A stretch of DNA of 64,000 nucleotides, taken from assembly GCF_024764835.1 (NCBI RefSeq), contig NZ_JALIGE010000076.1:310001-374000 (forward strand), written 5' to 3'. The translations under genes were made by a program, and so were the position numbers. Under the pieces are notes generated by a model. It saw only the letters and a program-made list of their open reading frames with translations, was not told where the DNA came from and did no database searches. Below are positions 1 through 7,234 of the stretch, one piece after another; the stretch's first letter is position 1; each line of letters begins with the position of its first letter. Origin of the DNA: Scandinavium hiltneri. Lineage in GTDB: Bacteria; Pseudomonadota; Gammaproteobacteria; Enterobacterales; Enterobacteriaceae.

Positions 1-171
1 CGCACTGATACCGTTACTGGTGGTGAGTGTACACGTCGTTGAGCTTACCGCACCGTCAAAGGTAATCAGACCGGTATCAGCAGGCGGAGCCGCCTGAACA
101 CCGGTTGCTACCGCTGCAACCAACACAGCGCCAGCTGTTTTTAACATTTTGAAACCAAATCCTTGTTTCAT
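1..171 (-). CDS. Fimbrial major-subunit-like protein, N-terminal part (cut by window edge)
   Basis: Reading the minus strand from the ATG at 169-171 gives 57 codons with no stop before the window edge. The first ~27 residues form a Sec signal peptide (MKQGFGFKMLKTAGAVLVAA, then VATGVQA with cleavage before APPADTG). The mature part begins with the pattern of type 1-like pilins: a short stretch, then GLITFDGAVSSTTCTL. This contains the first cysteine of the subunit disulfide and the first beta strand. Family knowledge: such proteins are exported to the periplasm, bound by a PapD-like chaperone and polymerised through an usher. The other genes of the cluster would lie outside the window to the left. 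The start region carries AAGGAT-like sequence but no strong ribosome-binding site. The subfamily cannot be named from 57 residues. Confidence 0.82.
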   Translation of the reverse strand, partial: MKQGFGFKMLKTAGAVLVAAVATGVQAAPPADTGLITFDGAVSSTTCTLTTSNGISA

Positions 172-225
172 GACAGATATCTCCGCACATAGTAAAAGTT
201 GAACGAAAACACACAGATATCCGTC

Positions 226-332
226 ATAATTCAAGTTGCATCTTTGTTGGCTGCGCTTACTCGCCCGAACCACTTACCTGAGTAAGCTCATCGGGACTCG
301 CTCGATTGCCGCCGCGATGCAACACGAATTAT
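226..332. repeat. Palindromic intergenic repeat, ~107 bp (copy 1)
   Basis: The two ends are near-perfect inverted repeats: ATAATTCAAGTTGCATC at 226-242 and GATGCAACACGAATTAT at 316-332. A smaller inverted element, CTTAC-CTGA-GTAAG, lies near the centre. The same end sequence (AATTCAAGTTGC) occurs in the larger element at 32569-32744, so the two belong to one family. It lies upstream of the fimbrial gene start and contains no ORF. Enterobacterial genomes carry many such non-coding palindromic elements. I do not assign a family name. Confidence 0.75.
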
Positions 333-576
333 TTTGGATATAAACATCAAATGTGTGTATCAGCTCCAGAATATTTATTCTTGGAAGACCCTATGATGCA
401 TTCATTCACATGAACAATACACCATTAAAATCTAAATGAATCATTCATGTTTAGTAAATTGCCTGCCCATCACAATTGAATTATCTTTCACCTGTAAGCA
501 TAAATTTCATGGATGTTAGCAAAAAAAATAATTGATGATTTTATTAATGGATGCCTTAACGTGTATGGAATATAAA
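333..576. other. AT-rich intergenic stretch, no gene seen
   Basis: About 245 bases between the palindromic repeat and the small gene at 577. They are clearly AT-rich, with homopolymer runs such as AAAAAAAATAATTGATG near 521-538. I see no tRNA, no convincing hairpin terminator and no ORF of note. The base composition is like that of H-NS-silenced accessory DNA upstream of fimbrial operons, which is inference only. Confidence 0.5.
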
Positions 577-825
577 ATGAAATTTATCAGCAATGCCTGT
601 GAGTACCGGGACTGGGTAACCTATCTTATTACTAAAGAATCGCATTCTGATTATGGATGTATTCTTTCTGATGCGGAAATAGATGAATCCATTGGATATT
701 TCGAGTGGCCAAAAGAGTTTCCTTGTCTGGTCATGTCTCCCTGCTATGACCTTTTAAACACCCGGCTAAAACTGACATTTTACTACCGCAAAGACGTCCG
801 TTTATGGCACTCATTATTTGAGTAA
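577..825 (+). CDS. Small protein of unknown function (82 aa)
   Basis: I do not recognise this protein. From the ATG at 577 it encodes 82 residues beginning MKFISNACEYRDWVTYLI and ending RLWHSLFE. An in-frame upstream ATG at 532 would add 15 residues but has no better ribosome-binding site. The protein is acidic in its first half (SDAEIDESIGYFEW) and rich in aromatic residues and cysteines. No transmembrane segment or known motif is visible. The coding strand is AT-rich, like its surroundings. It sits between a fimbrial gene and a LysR-type regulator in accessory DNA. It could be a real small orphan gene or a chance ORF. The varied, globular-looking composition favours a real gene. Confidence 0.45.
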   Translation: MKFISNACEYRDWVTYLITKESHSDYGCILSDAEIDESIGYFEWPKEFPCLVMSPCYDLLNTRLKLTFYYRKDVRLWHSLFE

Positions 826-897
826 AAGTAACATTTTCAGTTAGCTACAAGTTGGCTTCCTTCAGCTATAATCACAATTCCATCTCTGGAGGCCTGA

Positions 898-1848
898 ATG
901 ATGACGCAAGAAAATATTAAAAACGAGAACTCGGCTTTTTCGAAGTTTGACCTTAATTTGCTGCGTGTTTTTGAAGCAGTGTACAACACCGGAAGTGTGA
1001 AAGATGCCGCGCTGGAGCTGAATTGCAGCGCTTCATCCATCAGCCAGTCGCTGAACAAGCTACGGGATTACTTTGCCGATCCGCTTTTTGTGCGGGAAGG
1101 CAGCAACCTTTCATGCACCGTAACAGCGGTCAATCTTTACAATTCCATTGATGCAAATTTTCGCCTACTCATTGATGGGATTGATACAATCACCAACAAA
1201 ATGACCAAAAATCGTCTGGTTGTCTACTGCACGCCTTATCTGGCCACTATCATACTGCCACTGATTTGCCTGTTTATCGAAAAAGAGAAAATTAACTGCA
1301 AAGTAGTGCATCAATATCATGATCCAAAATCCGATTCTGCCAGTGAGCTGTTGGCGTTACGGAAAGTGGATCTGGTCTTTGATATTGATCCGATTTATGA
1401 CAGTTCCATTTATTCGGAAGTTCTGTTCTACGAACAACGCTGCCTGGTGTGCAGGAAAGATCATCCGCGCATTAAGGAAACGGCGAATATTGAAGATCTG
1501 TATCAGGAATCTTTTTCCATTTTCGATTCTTATGCCAGTTCAGTTAAAAGAGCGCAGTCCGAGTTGGCGAAAATCTTCGAGCAGCGCAAGTTCGCCTTAC
1601 GCACCTCGTCCATATTAGCCATGGGTGCGGTGGCTGAGAAAACAAATCTTGTCGCAGTGATCACAGAACGTTTTTACCAACAAATACATACATCTTTTAA
1701 TATTAAGAAAATAAAAACAAATATTACTTTTACACCAAACCCTATCTATATGAGCTATAAGAAAGTGAATATGCAGGATGAAATCTCGCAGAAAATTATT
1801 GACCACATTCATAGCGTGTTTCCACTGACGGCAGAAAATAAGCGCTGA
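898..1848 (+). CDS. LysR-family transcriptional regulator (316 aa)
   Basis: A full-length LysR-type regulator. Residues ~18-77 form the winged helix-turn-helix: FDLNLLRVFEAVYNTGSVKD, then AALELNCSASSISQSLNKL, then FADPLFVREG, the usual LysR signature. Residues ~95-310 form the periplasmic-binding-protein-like effector domain. A TGGAGG ribosome-binding site lies at 887-892, 5 bases before ATG 898 and 8 before the in-frame ATG 901, so either start is possible. The HTH part has ordinary enterobacterial composition. The last ~60 codons (NIKKIKTNITFTPNPIYMSY and beyond) are AT-rich. There is no divergently transcribed partner next to it, which is unusual for LysR regulators, so its target cannot be guessed from context. 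It resembles orphan LysR regulators of the LeuO/YbeF type only in general form. Confidence 0.88.
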   Translation: MMTQENIKNENSAFSKFDLNLLRVFEAVYNTGSVKDAALELNCSASSISQSLNKLRDYFADPLFVREGSNLSCTVTAVNLYNSIDANFRLLIDGIDTITNKMTKNRLVVYCTPYLATIILPLICLFIEKEKINCKVVHQYHDPKSDSASELLALRKVDLVFDIDPIYDSSIYSEVLFYEQRCLVCRKDHPRIKETANIEDLYQESFSIFDSYASSVKRAQSELAKIFEQRKFALRTSSILAMGAVAEKTNLVAVITERFYQQIHTSFNIKKIKTNITFTPNPIYMSYKKVNMQDEISQKIIDHIHSVFPLTAENKR

Positions 1849-1873
1849 TATTGCCTGGCTTACCATAAATATT

Positions 1874-1905
1874 TTGCCCGGTGGCACGTACGCTTACCGG
1901 GTACC
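1874..1905. repeat. REP-like palindrome after the LysR gene
   Basis: The sequence TTGCCCGGTGGCACGTACGC followed by TTACCGGGTACC forms the imperfect palindrome CCCGGTGGC / GC-TTACCGGG typical of enterobacterial REP elements. It lies 26 bases past the LysR stop codon. It may protect or end that transcript. Two other REP-like elements occur near 10804 and 37068. Confidence 0.65.
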
Positions 1906-2074
1906 ACCACCATATTCAATACGTTGCTGATACTGTATCAAGAATAAAACGAGAAGGGTTGCGGAGTGAAAGGTAAAACAAGGGATGTTGAGAGGTCGAT
2001 TTTTACATTCAGATGGGAACACCCAATAAAATATAGAAAGTGAATATACCAACGCTTTACCAGGTGTCCAAAGC

Positions 2075-2106
2075 AACAAGGGGTTACCTTTCGGTAACCC
2101 CTTGTT
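2075..2106 (-). terminator. Rho-independent terminator of serT
   Basis: A 14-bp perfect stem, AACAAGGGGTTACC (2075-2088) and GGTAACCCCTTGTT (2093-2106), with a 4-base loop, begins 5 bases past the tRNA 3' end. The tract after the stem is only moderately T-rich on the minus strand (GCTTT). On the plus strand it continues as TTTTGTTT, so it may stop transcription from both sides. Confidence 0.8.
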
Positions 2107-2111
2107 TTGTT

Positions 2112-2199
2112 TGGCGGAAGCGTAGAGATTCGAACTCTAGAACCCTTTCGGGTCGCCGGTTTTCAAGACCGGTGCCTTCAACCGCTCGGCCACGCTTCC
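2112..2199 (-). tRNA. serT: tRNA-Ser (anticodon UGA)
   Basis: On the minus strand the 88 bases start GGAAGCGTGGCCGAGCGG and end with a G discriminator and an encoded CCA. The acceptor stem GGAAGCG pairs with CGCTTCC. The anticodon stem-loop reads CCGGTCTTGAAAACCGG, giving anticodon TGA. The long variable arm (CGACCCGAAAGGGTT) is typical of class II serine tRNAs, and GTTCGAATC gives the T-loop. In E. coli K-12 serT lies beside yccA. Here an OppA-like gene separates the two. The accessory DNA on its other side fits tRNA genes as common integration boundaries, although I see no integrase or duplicated tRNA 3' end. Confidence 0.97.
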
Positions 2200-2211
2200 T
2201 AAGTGGGACGC

Positions 2212-2240
2212 ACTATAAACATACCCGAACTTCCTGTAAA
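2212..2240 (-). promoter_or_regulatory. Sigma-70 promoter of serT
   Basis: On the minus strand a -35 TTTACA (2235-2240) and a -10 TATAGT (2212-2217) are separated by exactly 17 bases. A GC-rich discriminator (GCGTCCC) follows, the pattern of stringently controlled stable-RNA promoters. The start point would lie about 5-8 bases before the mature tRNA 5' end. Confidence 0.8.
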
Positions 2241-2345
2241 GCCCCACCTTGTTTGTTCGCGCAAAAAACAGTCAAATTGTTGTTATTCGGCTAAATTAAC
2301 AACATACCGAGCAGTTATTAGGCATTTTTATCATCATATAAACGC

Positions 2346-3974
2346 TTAATGTTTTTTGATGTACATGTCTTTGGTGTAGTAGTAGCCGAGTCGGTCAGGT
2401 GTAAAACCCCCTACCCACGGCTTCACAAGGTGCGTACGCACGTAGTGATACACCGGAATGGCGGGAACATCCTGCGCCAGCATGTCTTCCGCCTGCTGAT
2501 AGAACTTGCCACGCTCAGTGACATCTTTCGCCATAGCCGCGTTGCGCATTGCTTCATCGTAAGCCGGGTTGCTGTATTTGCTGGTGTTTTGACTGTCGCC
2601 TGTACGGAAGGTATCAAGGAAGCTTGCCGCATCGTCATAATCGGCAATCCACGCATAGCGCACCGCATCAAAATCACCGGTATGCATCGTATCGAGCATA
2701 GTCTTCCATTCCTGATTTTGTAGCTTCGCTTCCACGCCAAGATTTTTCTTCCACATCGAGCTGACGGCGATGGCAATACGCTGATGTGATTCGGACGTGT
2801 TGTAGAGCAAATTAAACGACAGCGGATGGTTGGCCCCAAACCCGGCCTCAGTGAGTAACTTTTTCGCTTCCGCGATGCGTTTCTCCTGTGGCCAACTGGC
2901 GTAGTCCGGAGCCTGGAGCGTTACACCACCAATCTCTGGCTGACTGATGAGCCAGGCGGGCTTCTGCCCCTGCCCCAACACTTTATCGGCGATGATGTCT
3001 TTATCCAGCGCCATATTTAGCGCCCGACGCACACGGGCATCGTTGAACGGCGCTTTGGTGGTGTTGAACTCGTAATAGTAAGTGGCGAGCTGTGGTGAGA
3101 CGTCAACCTGAGCGCCCATCGTCTTTTTCAGCTGCGCGAACTGGTTGATAGGTAAGGTATAAACGATATCTATCTCACCCGCCTTGTATCGATTGACGTC
3201 CGCTGCTTCCGAGTGAATCGGTAGATAGGTGACTTTGTTGATAACCGTATGTTCGTCATCCCAATATTTACTGTTACGCACACCGATAATCCGTTCGTTG
3301 ACCACCCACTGCGAAAGCTTGTACGCCCCGCTACTGACGAAATGTTCCGGCAGCGTCCATTTATCGCCGAAGCGAGTAATCAGCACCTGATCGACAGGCA
3401 CTAACGACGGGTGTGCAAGCATCGCGAGGAATGCTGCCGTCGGCTGCGTCAGCGTCACCTGAAAAGTGTTGTCATCCAGCGCTTTCACGCCCAGGGTATC
3501 CGGTGTTTTTTTGCCAAGCGCGATATCCGCCGCATTGACGATATGCATGTTGCCAGGGTAACTGGCATAAGGCGAAGCGGTTTTCGGCGATACCAGGCGC
3601 TGCCAGCTCCAGACAATATCCTGGGCGGTGATGGCTGTACCGTCTGACCAGGTTATCCCGGGACGCAAATGGAACGTCCAGACGGTATTGTCTTTATTCT
3701 CCCACGATGCGGCCAGCCGCGGTTCGATTGTGCCGTCGGGTTTCACTGCCACCAGCCCGTCAAACATGTCGCTGATGATATTGTACTCGACGTCACTTTC
3801 AACTTTGTGCGGGTCAAGCGACGCTGGCTCATTACCGTTGTTTCTGACCAGTTCCTGCTTATCCGCCAACTGCGTGCCTGCGGGAACGTTGGCTGCACAG
3901 GCAATTGAAGCCGAGCTGATAAGCCCGGCTGCGAGTAATGCGAGCGTGATGTGATTGTGTTTTAGTAGGTTCAT
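2346..3974 (-). CDS. Periplasmic oligopeptide-binding protein, OppA/MppA-like (542 aa)
   Basis: A substrate-binding protein of the SBP_bac_5 (OppA, DppA, MppA) family of peptide ABC transporters. I chose ATG 3974, 24 codons inside the longest frame, because it begins a classic signal peptide (MNLLKHNHITLALLAAGLIS, cleavage after CA-A) and is preceded by AAAGGAT. The mature protein starts like MppA and OppA (VPAGTQLADKQELVRNNGNE then PASLDPHKVE). It carries the family signature around WTFHLRPGITWSDGTAITAQ and ends with the conserved MYIKKH. No lipobox is present, so it is a soluble periplasmic protein. No permease or ATPase genes are adjacent, so it may, like E. coli MppA, use the OppBCDF membrane parts encoded elsewhere. 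E. coli K-12 has no such gene between serT and yccA. The exact ligand is unknown. Confidence 0.88.
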   Translation of the reverse strand: MNLLKHNHITLALLAAGLISSASIACAANVPAGTQLADKQELVRNNGNEPASLDPHKVESDVEYNIISDMFDGLVAVKPDGTIEPRLAASWENKDNTVWTFHLRPGITWSDGTAITAQDIVWSWQRLVSPKTASPYASYPGNMHIVNAADIALGKKTPDTLGVKALDDNTFQVTLTQPTAAFLAMLAHPSLVPVDQVLITRFGDKWTLPEHFVSSGAYKLSQWVVNERIIGVRNSKYWDDEHTVINKVTYLPIHSEAADVNRYKAGEIDIVYTLPINQFAQLKKTMGAQVDVSPQLATYYYEFNTTKAPFNDARVRRALNMALDKDIIADKVLGQGQKPAWLISQPEIGGVTLQAPDYASWPQEKRIAEAKKLLTEAGFGANHPLSFNLLYNTSESHQRIAIAVSSMWKKNLGVEAKLQNQEWKTMLDTMHTGDFDAVRYAWIADYDDAASFLDTFRTGDSQNTSKYSNPAYDEAMRNAAMAKDVTERGKFYQQAEDMLAQDVPAIPVYHYVRTHLVKPWVGGFTPDRLGYYYTKDMYIKKH

Positions 3975-4247
3975 ATCCTTTGCCTTATTGATTTCATTAT
4001 TGATGACACCGCTCTCAGTGTTAGCGGCGGATTTGCAATAACGCAATATTTTTCAGTACCCTATAAGATGTTGATCTGGCCTGACGTTGAAAAAAAACAA
4101 ACATTCTGCCTGACGGTTTAACGTCGATATATTCTTCTGGTTTACGAGGGGAGCGGGTCGGTAAAGATGGGTAAAAGCACTAGAGCTTTGGCGTTTATTT
4201 ACATATTCTCGGCAGTTAATACCCTGGCCTTAATATAGAGAGTGACT
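3975..4247. other. Divergent intergenic region, OppA-like gene and yccA
   Basis: About 270 bases that must hold both divergent promoters. I see AT-rich segments, for example TTGAAAAAAAACAAACATTC near 4086, and GGAGCGGG near 4150. No operator, riboswitch or tRNA is recognisable. Confidence 0.4.
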
Positions 4248-4907
4248 ATGGATCGCATTATTACCTCGTCGCGTGACCGTACTTCGCTACTGAGCACGCA
4301 CAAAGTTCTGCGCAATACCTATTTCCTGCTGAGCCTGACGCTGGCGTTTTCGGCGATCACCGCCACCGCAAGCACCGTGCTGATGCTGCCTTCACCAGGG
4401 CTGATTCTGACGCTGGTCGGCATGTACGGCCTGATGTTCCTGACTTACAAACTGGCCGATAAACCGACCGGTATTCTGGCGGCGTTCGCTTTCACCGGTT
4501 TCCTGGGCTACATCCTCGGGCCAATGCTGAACGCGTATCTTGCAGCCGGAATGGGTGATGTGATTGGCATGGCGCTGGGCGGCACTGCACTGGTGTTCTT
4601 TAGCTGCTCGGCCTACGTACTGACCACGCGCAAAGACATGTCTTTCCTCGGCGGGATGCTGATGGCGGGCGTGGTCGTCGTGCTTGTCGGTATGGTGGCG
4701 AATATCTTCCTGCAATTACCTGCGCTGCACCTGGCCATTAGCGCGGTGTTCATCCTTATCTCTTCGGGTGCCATCCTGTTTGAGACCAGCAACATCATTC
4801 GCGGCGGTGAAACGAACTACATTCGTGCAACCGTTAGCCTGTATGTCTCGCTGTATAACATCTTTGTCAGCCTGCTGAGCATTCTCGGCTTCGCTAACCG
4901 CAACTAA
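4248..4907 (+). CDS. yccA: YccA, Bax-inhibitor-1 family inner-membrane protein, FtsH modulator
   Basis: A 219-aa polytopic inner-membrane protein of the BI-1/UPF0005 family. The sequence is almost the same as E. coli YccA from the first residues (MDRIITSSRDRTSLLSTHKV) to the end (SLLSILGFANRN). About seven hydrophobic segments are visible. They begin near residues 25-45 and 52-70, and the last is at ~195-215. Family knowledge: YccA is a substrate of the membrane protease FtsH and can inhibit its activity, for instance when SecY is jammed. ATG 4248 is chosen over an in-frame GTG at 4242 because it matches the family start and has AGAGAG at 4237-4242. A strong terminator follows, so it is monocistronic. 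Confidence 0.95.
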   Translation: MDRIITSSRDRTSLLSTHKVLRNTYFLLSLTLAFSAITATASTVLMLPSPGLILTLVGMYGLMFLTYKLADKPTGILAAFAFTGFLGYILGPMLNAYLAAGMGDVIGMALGGTALVFFSCSAYVLTTRKDMSFLGGMLMAGVVVVLVGMVANIFLQLPALHLAISAVFILISSGAILFETSNIIRGGETNYIRATVSLYVSLYNIFVSLLSILGFANRN

Positions 4908-4927
4908 CGCAGACTCAGCCAGACCTC

Positions 4928-4957
4928 AAGCCCCGCTTATGCGGGGCTTTGTTTTTT
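4928..4957 (+). terminator. Terminator of yccA
   Basis: Stem AAGCCCCGC (4928-4936) and GCGGGGCTT (4941-4949) with loop TTAT, followed by TTGTTTTTTG. It lies about 20 bases past the yccA stop. Confidence 0.9.
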
Positions 4958-4997
4958 GCTACACTGCGGCGGTTTCTGATAACGGCTATGAATGAAT

Positions 4998-5327
4998 ATG
5001 TTGAACTTTGAAGGCAAAGAAATAGAGATCGATAACGACGGTTATCTGAAAGAGAGCAGCCAGTGGAGCGAAGGCCTGGCAGAAGTGATTGCGCAGAAAG
5101 AGGCTATCACCCTGTCCCCTGAGCACTGGGAAGTGGTGCGCTTTGTGCGAGACTTTTATCTCGAGTTCAATACCTCACCGGCTATCCGTATGCTGGTCAA
5201 AGCGATGGCGAAAAAGTTCGGCGAAGAGAAAGGTAACAGCCGTTATCTGTATCGCCTGTTCCCCAAAGGCCCGGCCAAGCAGGCCACCAAGATTGCTGGC
5301 CTGCCAAAACCGGTGAAATGCATTTAA
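4998..5327 (+). CDS. tusE: TusE, sulfur-relay protein for tRNA 2-thiouridine
   Basis: A 109-aa DsrC-family protein. It takes the persulfide sulfur from TusD in the TusBCD complex and passes it to MnmA, which makes 2-thiouridine at the wobble base of tRNA for Lys, Glu and Gln. The conserved C-terminal arm reads GPAKQATKIAGLPKPVKCI. The penultimate cysteine is the active one. The region WEVVRFVRDFYLEFNTSPAI is the conserved DsrC core. ATG 4998 gives the family length. In-frame ATG 4992 would add two residues. The stop overlaps the stop of the convergent yccX by four bases. Confidence 0.94.
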   Translation: MLNFEGKEIEIDNDGYLKESSQWSEGLAEVIAQKEAITLSPEHWEVVRFVRDFYLEFNTSPAIRMLVKAMAKKFGEEKGNSRYLYRLFPKGPAKQATKIAGLPKPVKCI

Positions 5328-5605
5328 TAGCGAATACCGAAATCGGTCCAGATTTTCCCGGGTTGCTGCGGTTCAGCCAGAACTTTATCGACCCGGGCGC
5401 TGCGCGGTCCACCCGCTTTTAGCCACGCCACCAGTTGCTCTACTTTATCCGCTTCCCCGCACGCCAGCACTTCGACGCTGCCGTCATCCAGATTTCGCGC
5501 ATAGCCGGTTAGCCCCAGTTTTAAAGCCTCACGTTGCGTGCTGTAGCGAAACCCAACCCCCTGCACCATGCCGTGAACCCATGAGATTGTGCACACCTGT
5601 GCCAT
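5324..5605 (-). CDS. yccX: YccX, acylphosphatase
   Basis: A 93-aa small cytoplasmic acylphosphatase that hydrolyses acyl phosphates such as acetyl or carbamoyl phosphate. The phosphate-binding loop VQGVGFRY with its arginine and the catalytic asparagine in GYARNLDDGSVEV are both present. The longer frame to 5677 was trimmed to the ATG at 5605. That ATG gives the family length and is preceded by GGGGGAT. The gene is convergent with tusE and shares its last bases with it. It lies downstream of ybcM on the same strand with a 68-base gap, so read-through from ybcLM is possible. Confidence 0.93.
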   Translation of the reverse strand: MAQVCTISWVHGMVQGVGFRYSTQREALKLGLTGYARNLDDGSVEVLACGEADKVEQLVAWLKAGGPRSARVDKVLAEPQQPGKIWTDFGIRY

Positions 5606-5673
5606 AACGGATCCCCCTTGTTGAACTGAATCATCAGAATAGCAAATTATCGGTGGTCCTTTAGGCATCATGT

Positions 5674-6471
5674 TCAACGCACATTCTTTGGCAAACAGCC
5701 ATAGTGCTCACGAAATCGGGCAGTAAATCGTGAATTCGAAAGATAGCCGCTGCGTAAGGCTATTTCGCCAATCGGTAAACGCGTCGTTTGCAGTTGAGAC
5801 AGCGCAAAAGACATCCGTACCTCTTCGATTATCTGCCGATAGCTTTGGGATTCATGTTGTAGCCTGCGCCGCAACGTTGAGGTCCCGAGCGATAACTGAC
5901 TGGCAATGTCTTCTGCAGTCCATCCTTTCGCCGGGGCCAGCATGATCAGTTGGCGCACCTGCTCACTCAGGTTGAATCGTCGTTCAATCAACAACGGGCC
6001 TGCGCGCCCCTCATGATGCAGCGCGAGCAAAAGCCCTAACGCCTGATGCTCCTGCAAGGTTGCAGGTAAATCCTGGCGCACTGCCGTGAGCAGGTTATTC
6101 CACATGAATGTCAGCCCGTTGCTCATGGGCGACAGTAGCGACAGGTTTTTGGCGGCGGGGTAATCTTCAACAAATTTACGTTTAAATGTGCTAAGCAACC
6201 CGGCTGAAAGCAGCAGTAGATCCGAGCGGAATGTCCCTTGAGAAGGTTGATTAACAATCTCTAGCGGCGTATTGGCCGGAATGATGATCAGCTCTCCCGG
6301 CGTGGCCTCCAGACGATTGTCATCCTGAATAATAATTTTACTGCCCTGCGTCACATGGCATATCGCCGCGGAAAAAAGTTTGACCCGGTGTAAACGGTGC
6401 ATCTGGGTGGAGCACACCTCCGCCGCCGTCAAATTTTTATGCTGAAACTGTAACGCCTGCACCGTATTCAC
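5674..6471 (-). CDS. ybcM: AraC-family transcriptional regulator, YbcM-like (265 aa)
   Basis: The C-terminal ~100 residues form the AraC double helix-turn-helix: WTAEDIASQLSLGTSTLRRR for the first, then LPIGEIALRSGYLSNSRFTA and RFREHYGCLPKNVR for the second. The N-terminal half is a cupin-like domain with the stretch LEATPGELIIIPANTPLEIV. As I recall, length and overall sequence match E. coli K-12 YbcM, encoded in the DLP12 prophage next to ybcL. Here too it directly follows a ybcL homologue, only 7 bases after its stop, so the two form an operon and YbcM may control it. The effector is unknown. The gene symbol rests on recalled similarity and on the conserved pairing. Confidence 0.82.
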   Translation of the reverse strand: MNTVQALQFQHKNLTAAEVCSTQMHRLHRVKLFSAAICHVTQGSKIIIQDDNRLEATPGELIIIPANTPLEIVNQPSQGTFRSDLLLLSAGLLSTFKRKFVEDYPAAKNLSLLSPMSNGLTFMWNNLLTAVRQDLPATLQEHQALGLLLALHHEGRAGPLLIERRFNLSEQVRQLIMLAPAKGWTAEDIASQLSLGTSTLRRRLQHESQSYRQIIEEVRMSFALSQLQTTRLPIGEIALRSGYLSNSRFTARFREHYGCLPKNVR

Positions 6472-6478
6472 CTACCTT

Positions 6479-7036
6479 TTATCTGCCGTAATTTGCCGTT
6501 ATTTCAGCTTTAGCTATCACATTGCTATGAAGCATAAAGCCGACCATCGCCCCGCTGGAATGGCGGTCTATCGGCAATTTATCGGTTTTCAACGCCCAGA
6601 CGGTAAATTGATAAGGATGGGGTTTATCCCCCGCCGGTGGGCATGCGCCGCCAAACCCAGCGTAACCGAAATCATTGCGACCCTGAACCGCTGAAGGCGG
6701 TAATTTACTCTGGCTTTTGTCTCCTGCTCCCGCGGCGATCGCATGAATATTCGCCGGGATATTCACCACCGTCCAGTGCCACCAGCCGCTGCCAGTCGGC
6801 GCGTTAGGATCGTACGCCGTTATGGCGAAACTTTTCGTCCCTGCCGGCGCATGTGACCATGAGAGCTGTGGAGAGATATTTTTACCACTACAGCCAAAAC
6901 CGTTAAATACCTGTTTAGCCGTTAATGGATGCTGACTGTCGATATCCGCACTACTGAGAGTTAATACCGGAGCCGCGAATACAGCGGAACTGACACACAC
7001 CAGGGTGACGGCGGTCAATACGATGGCACGTTTCAT
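6479..7036 (-). CDS. ybcL: YbcL-like periplasmic PEBP-family protein (185 aa)
   Basis: A secreted protein of the phosphatidylethanolamine-binding / Raf kinase inhibitor (PEBP) family. A signal peptide is clear (MKRAIVLTAVTLVCVSSAVF, cleavage after AA). The PEBP ligand-site motifs are visible: AYDPNAPTGSGWWHWTVVNI and GRNDFGYAGFGGACPPAGDK, PHPYQF. Two cysteines (in FGCSG and GGACPP) probably form a disulfide. The start ATG 7036 has a GAGGA ribosome-binding site. In uropathogenic E. coli one YbcL variant is reported to damp neutrophil migration. Whether this copy does so is unknown. In K-12 the gene is in prophage DLP12. Here it lies between yccX and rlmI with no phage genes nearby. Confidence 0.88.
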   Translation of the reverse strand: MKRAIVLTAVTLVCVSSAVFAAPVLTLSSADIDSQHPLTAKQVFNGFGCSGKNISPQLSWSHAPAGTKSFAITAYDPNAPTGSGWWHWTVVNIPANIHAIAAGAGDKSQSKLPPSAVQGRNDFGYAGFGGACPPAGDKPHPYQFTVWALKTDKLPIDRHSSGAMVGFMLHSNVIAKAEITANYGR

Positions 7037-7234
7037 GTTATGTCCTCATTAAGGGGGAAAGCATGACTGTATCGGGTGCCGCCGTTATTTATTGTGCGGG
7101 TATGATTTGCTTTTGTGCCGAAACGCTCATCTCAATCGAGCCCCGGGTCAGTGTCAGGCCCGTAATTCGTTGCATTTCCCCACTGACGTGGGAAAATGGC
7201 GCCCATTTTCTTCGAAACAACAGAACAATTAATT

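Noticed and set aside
2075..2240. Genomic island inserted at serT
   Set aside because: No integrase gene and no duplicated 3' end of the tRNA seen in the window. The left accessory region could be the end of an island, but the needed border would lie outside the window.
5324..7036. Remnant of a DLP12-like prophage around ybcLM
   Set aside because: No integrase, lysis, replication or structural genes and no attachment-site repeats. The flanks yccX and rlmI are normal core genes.
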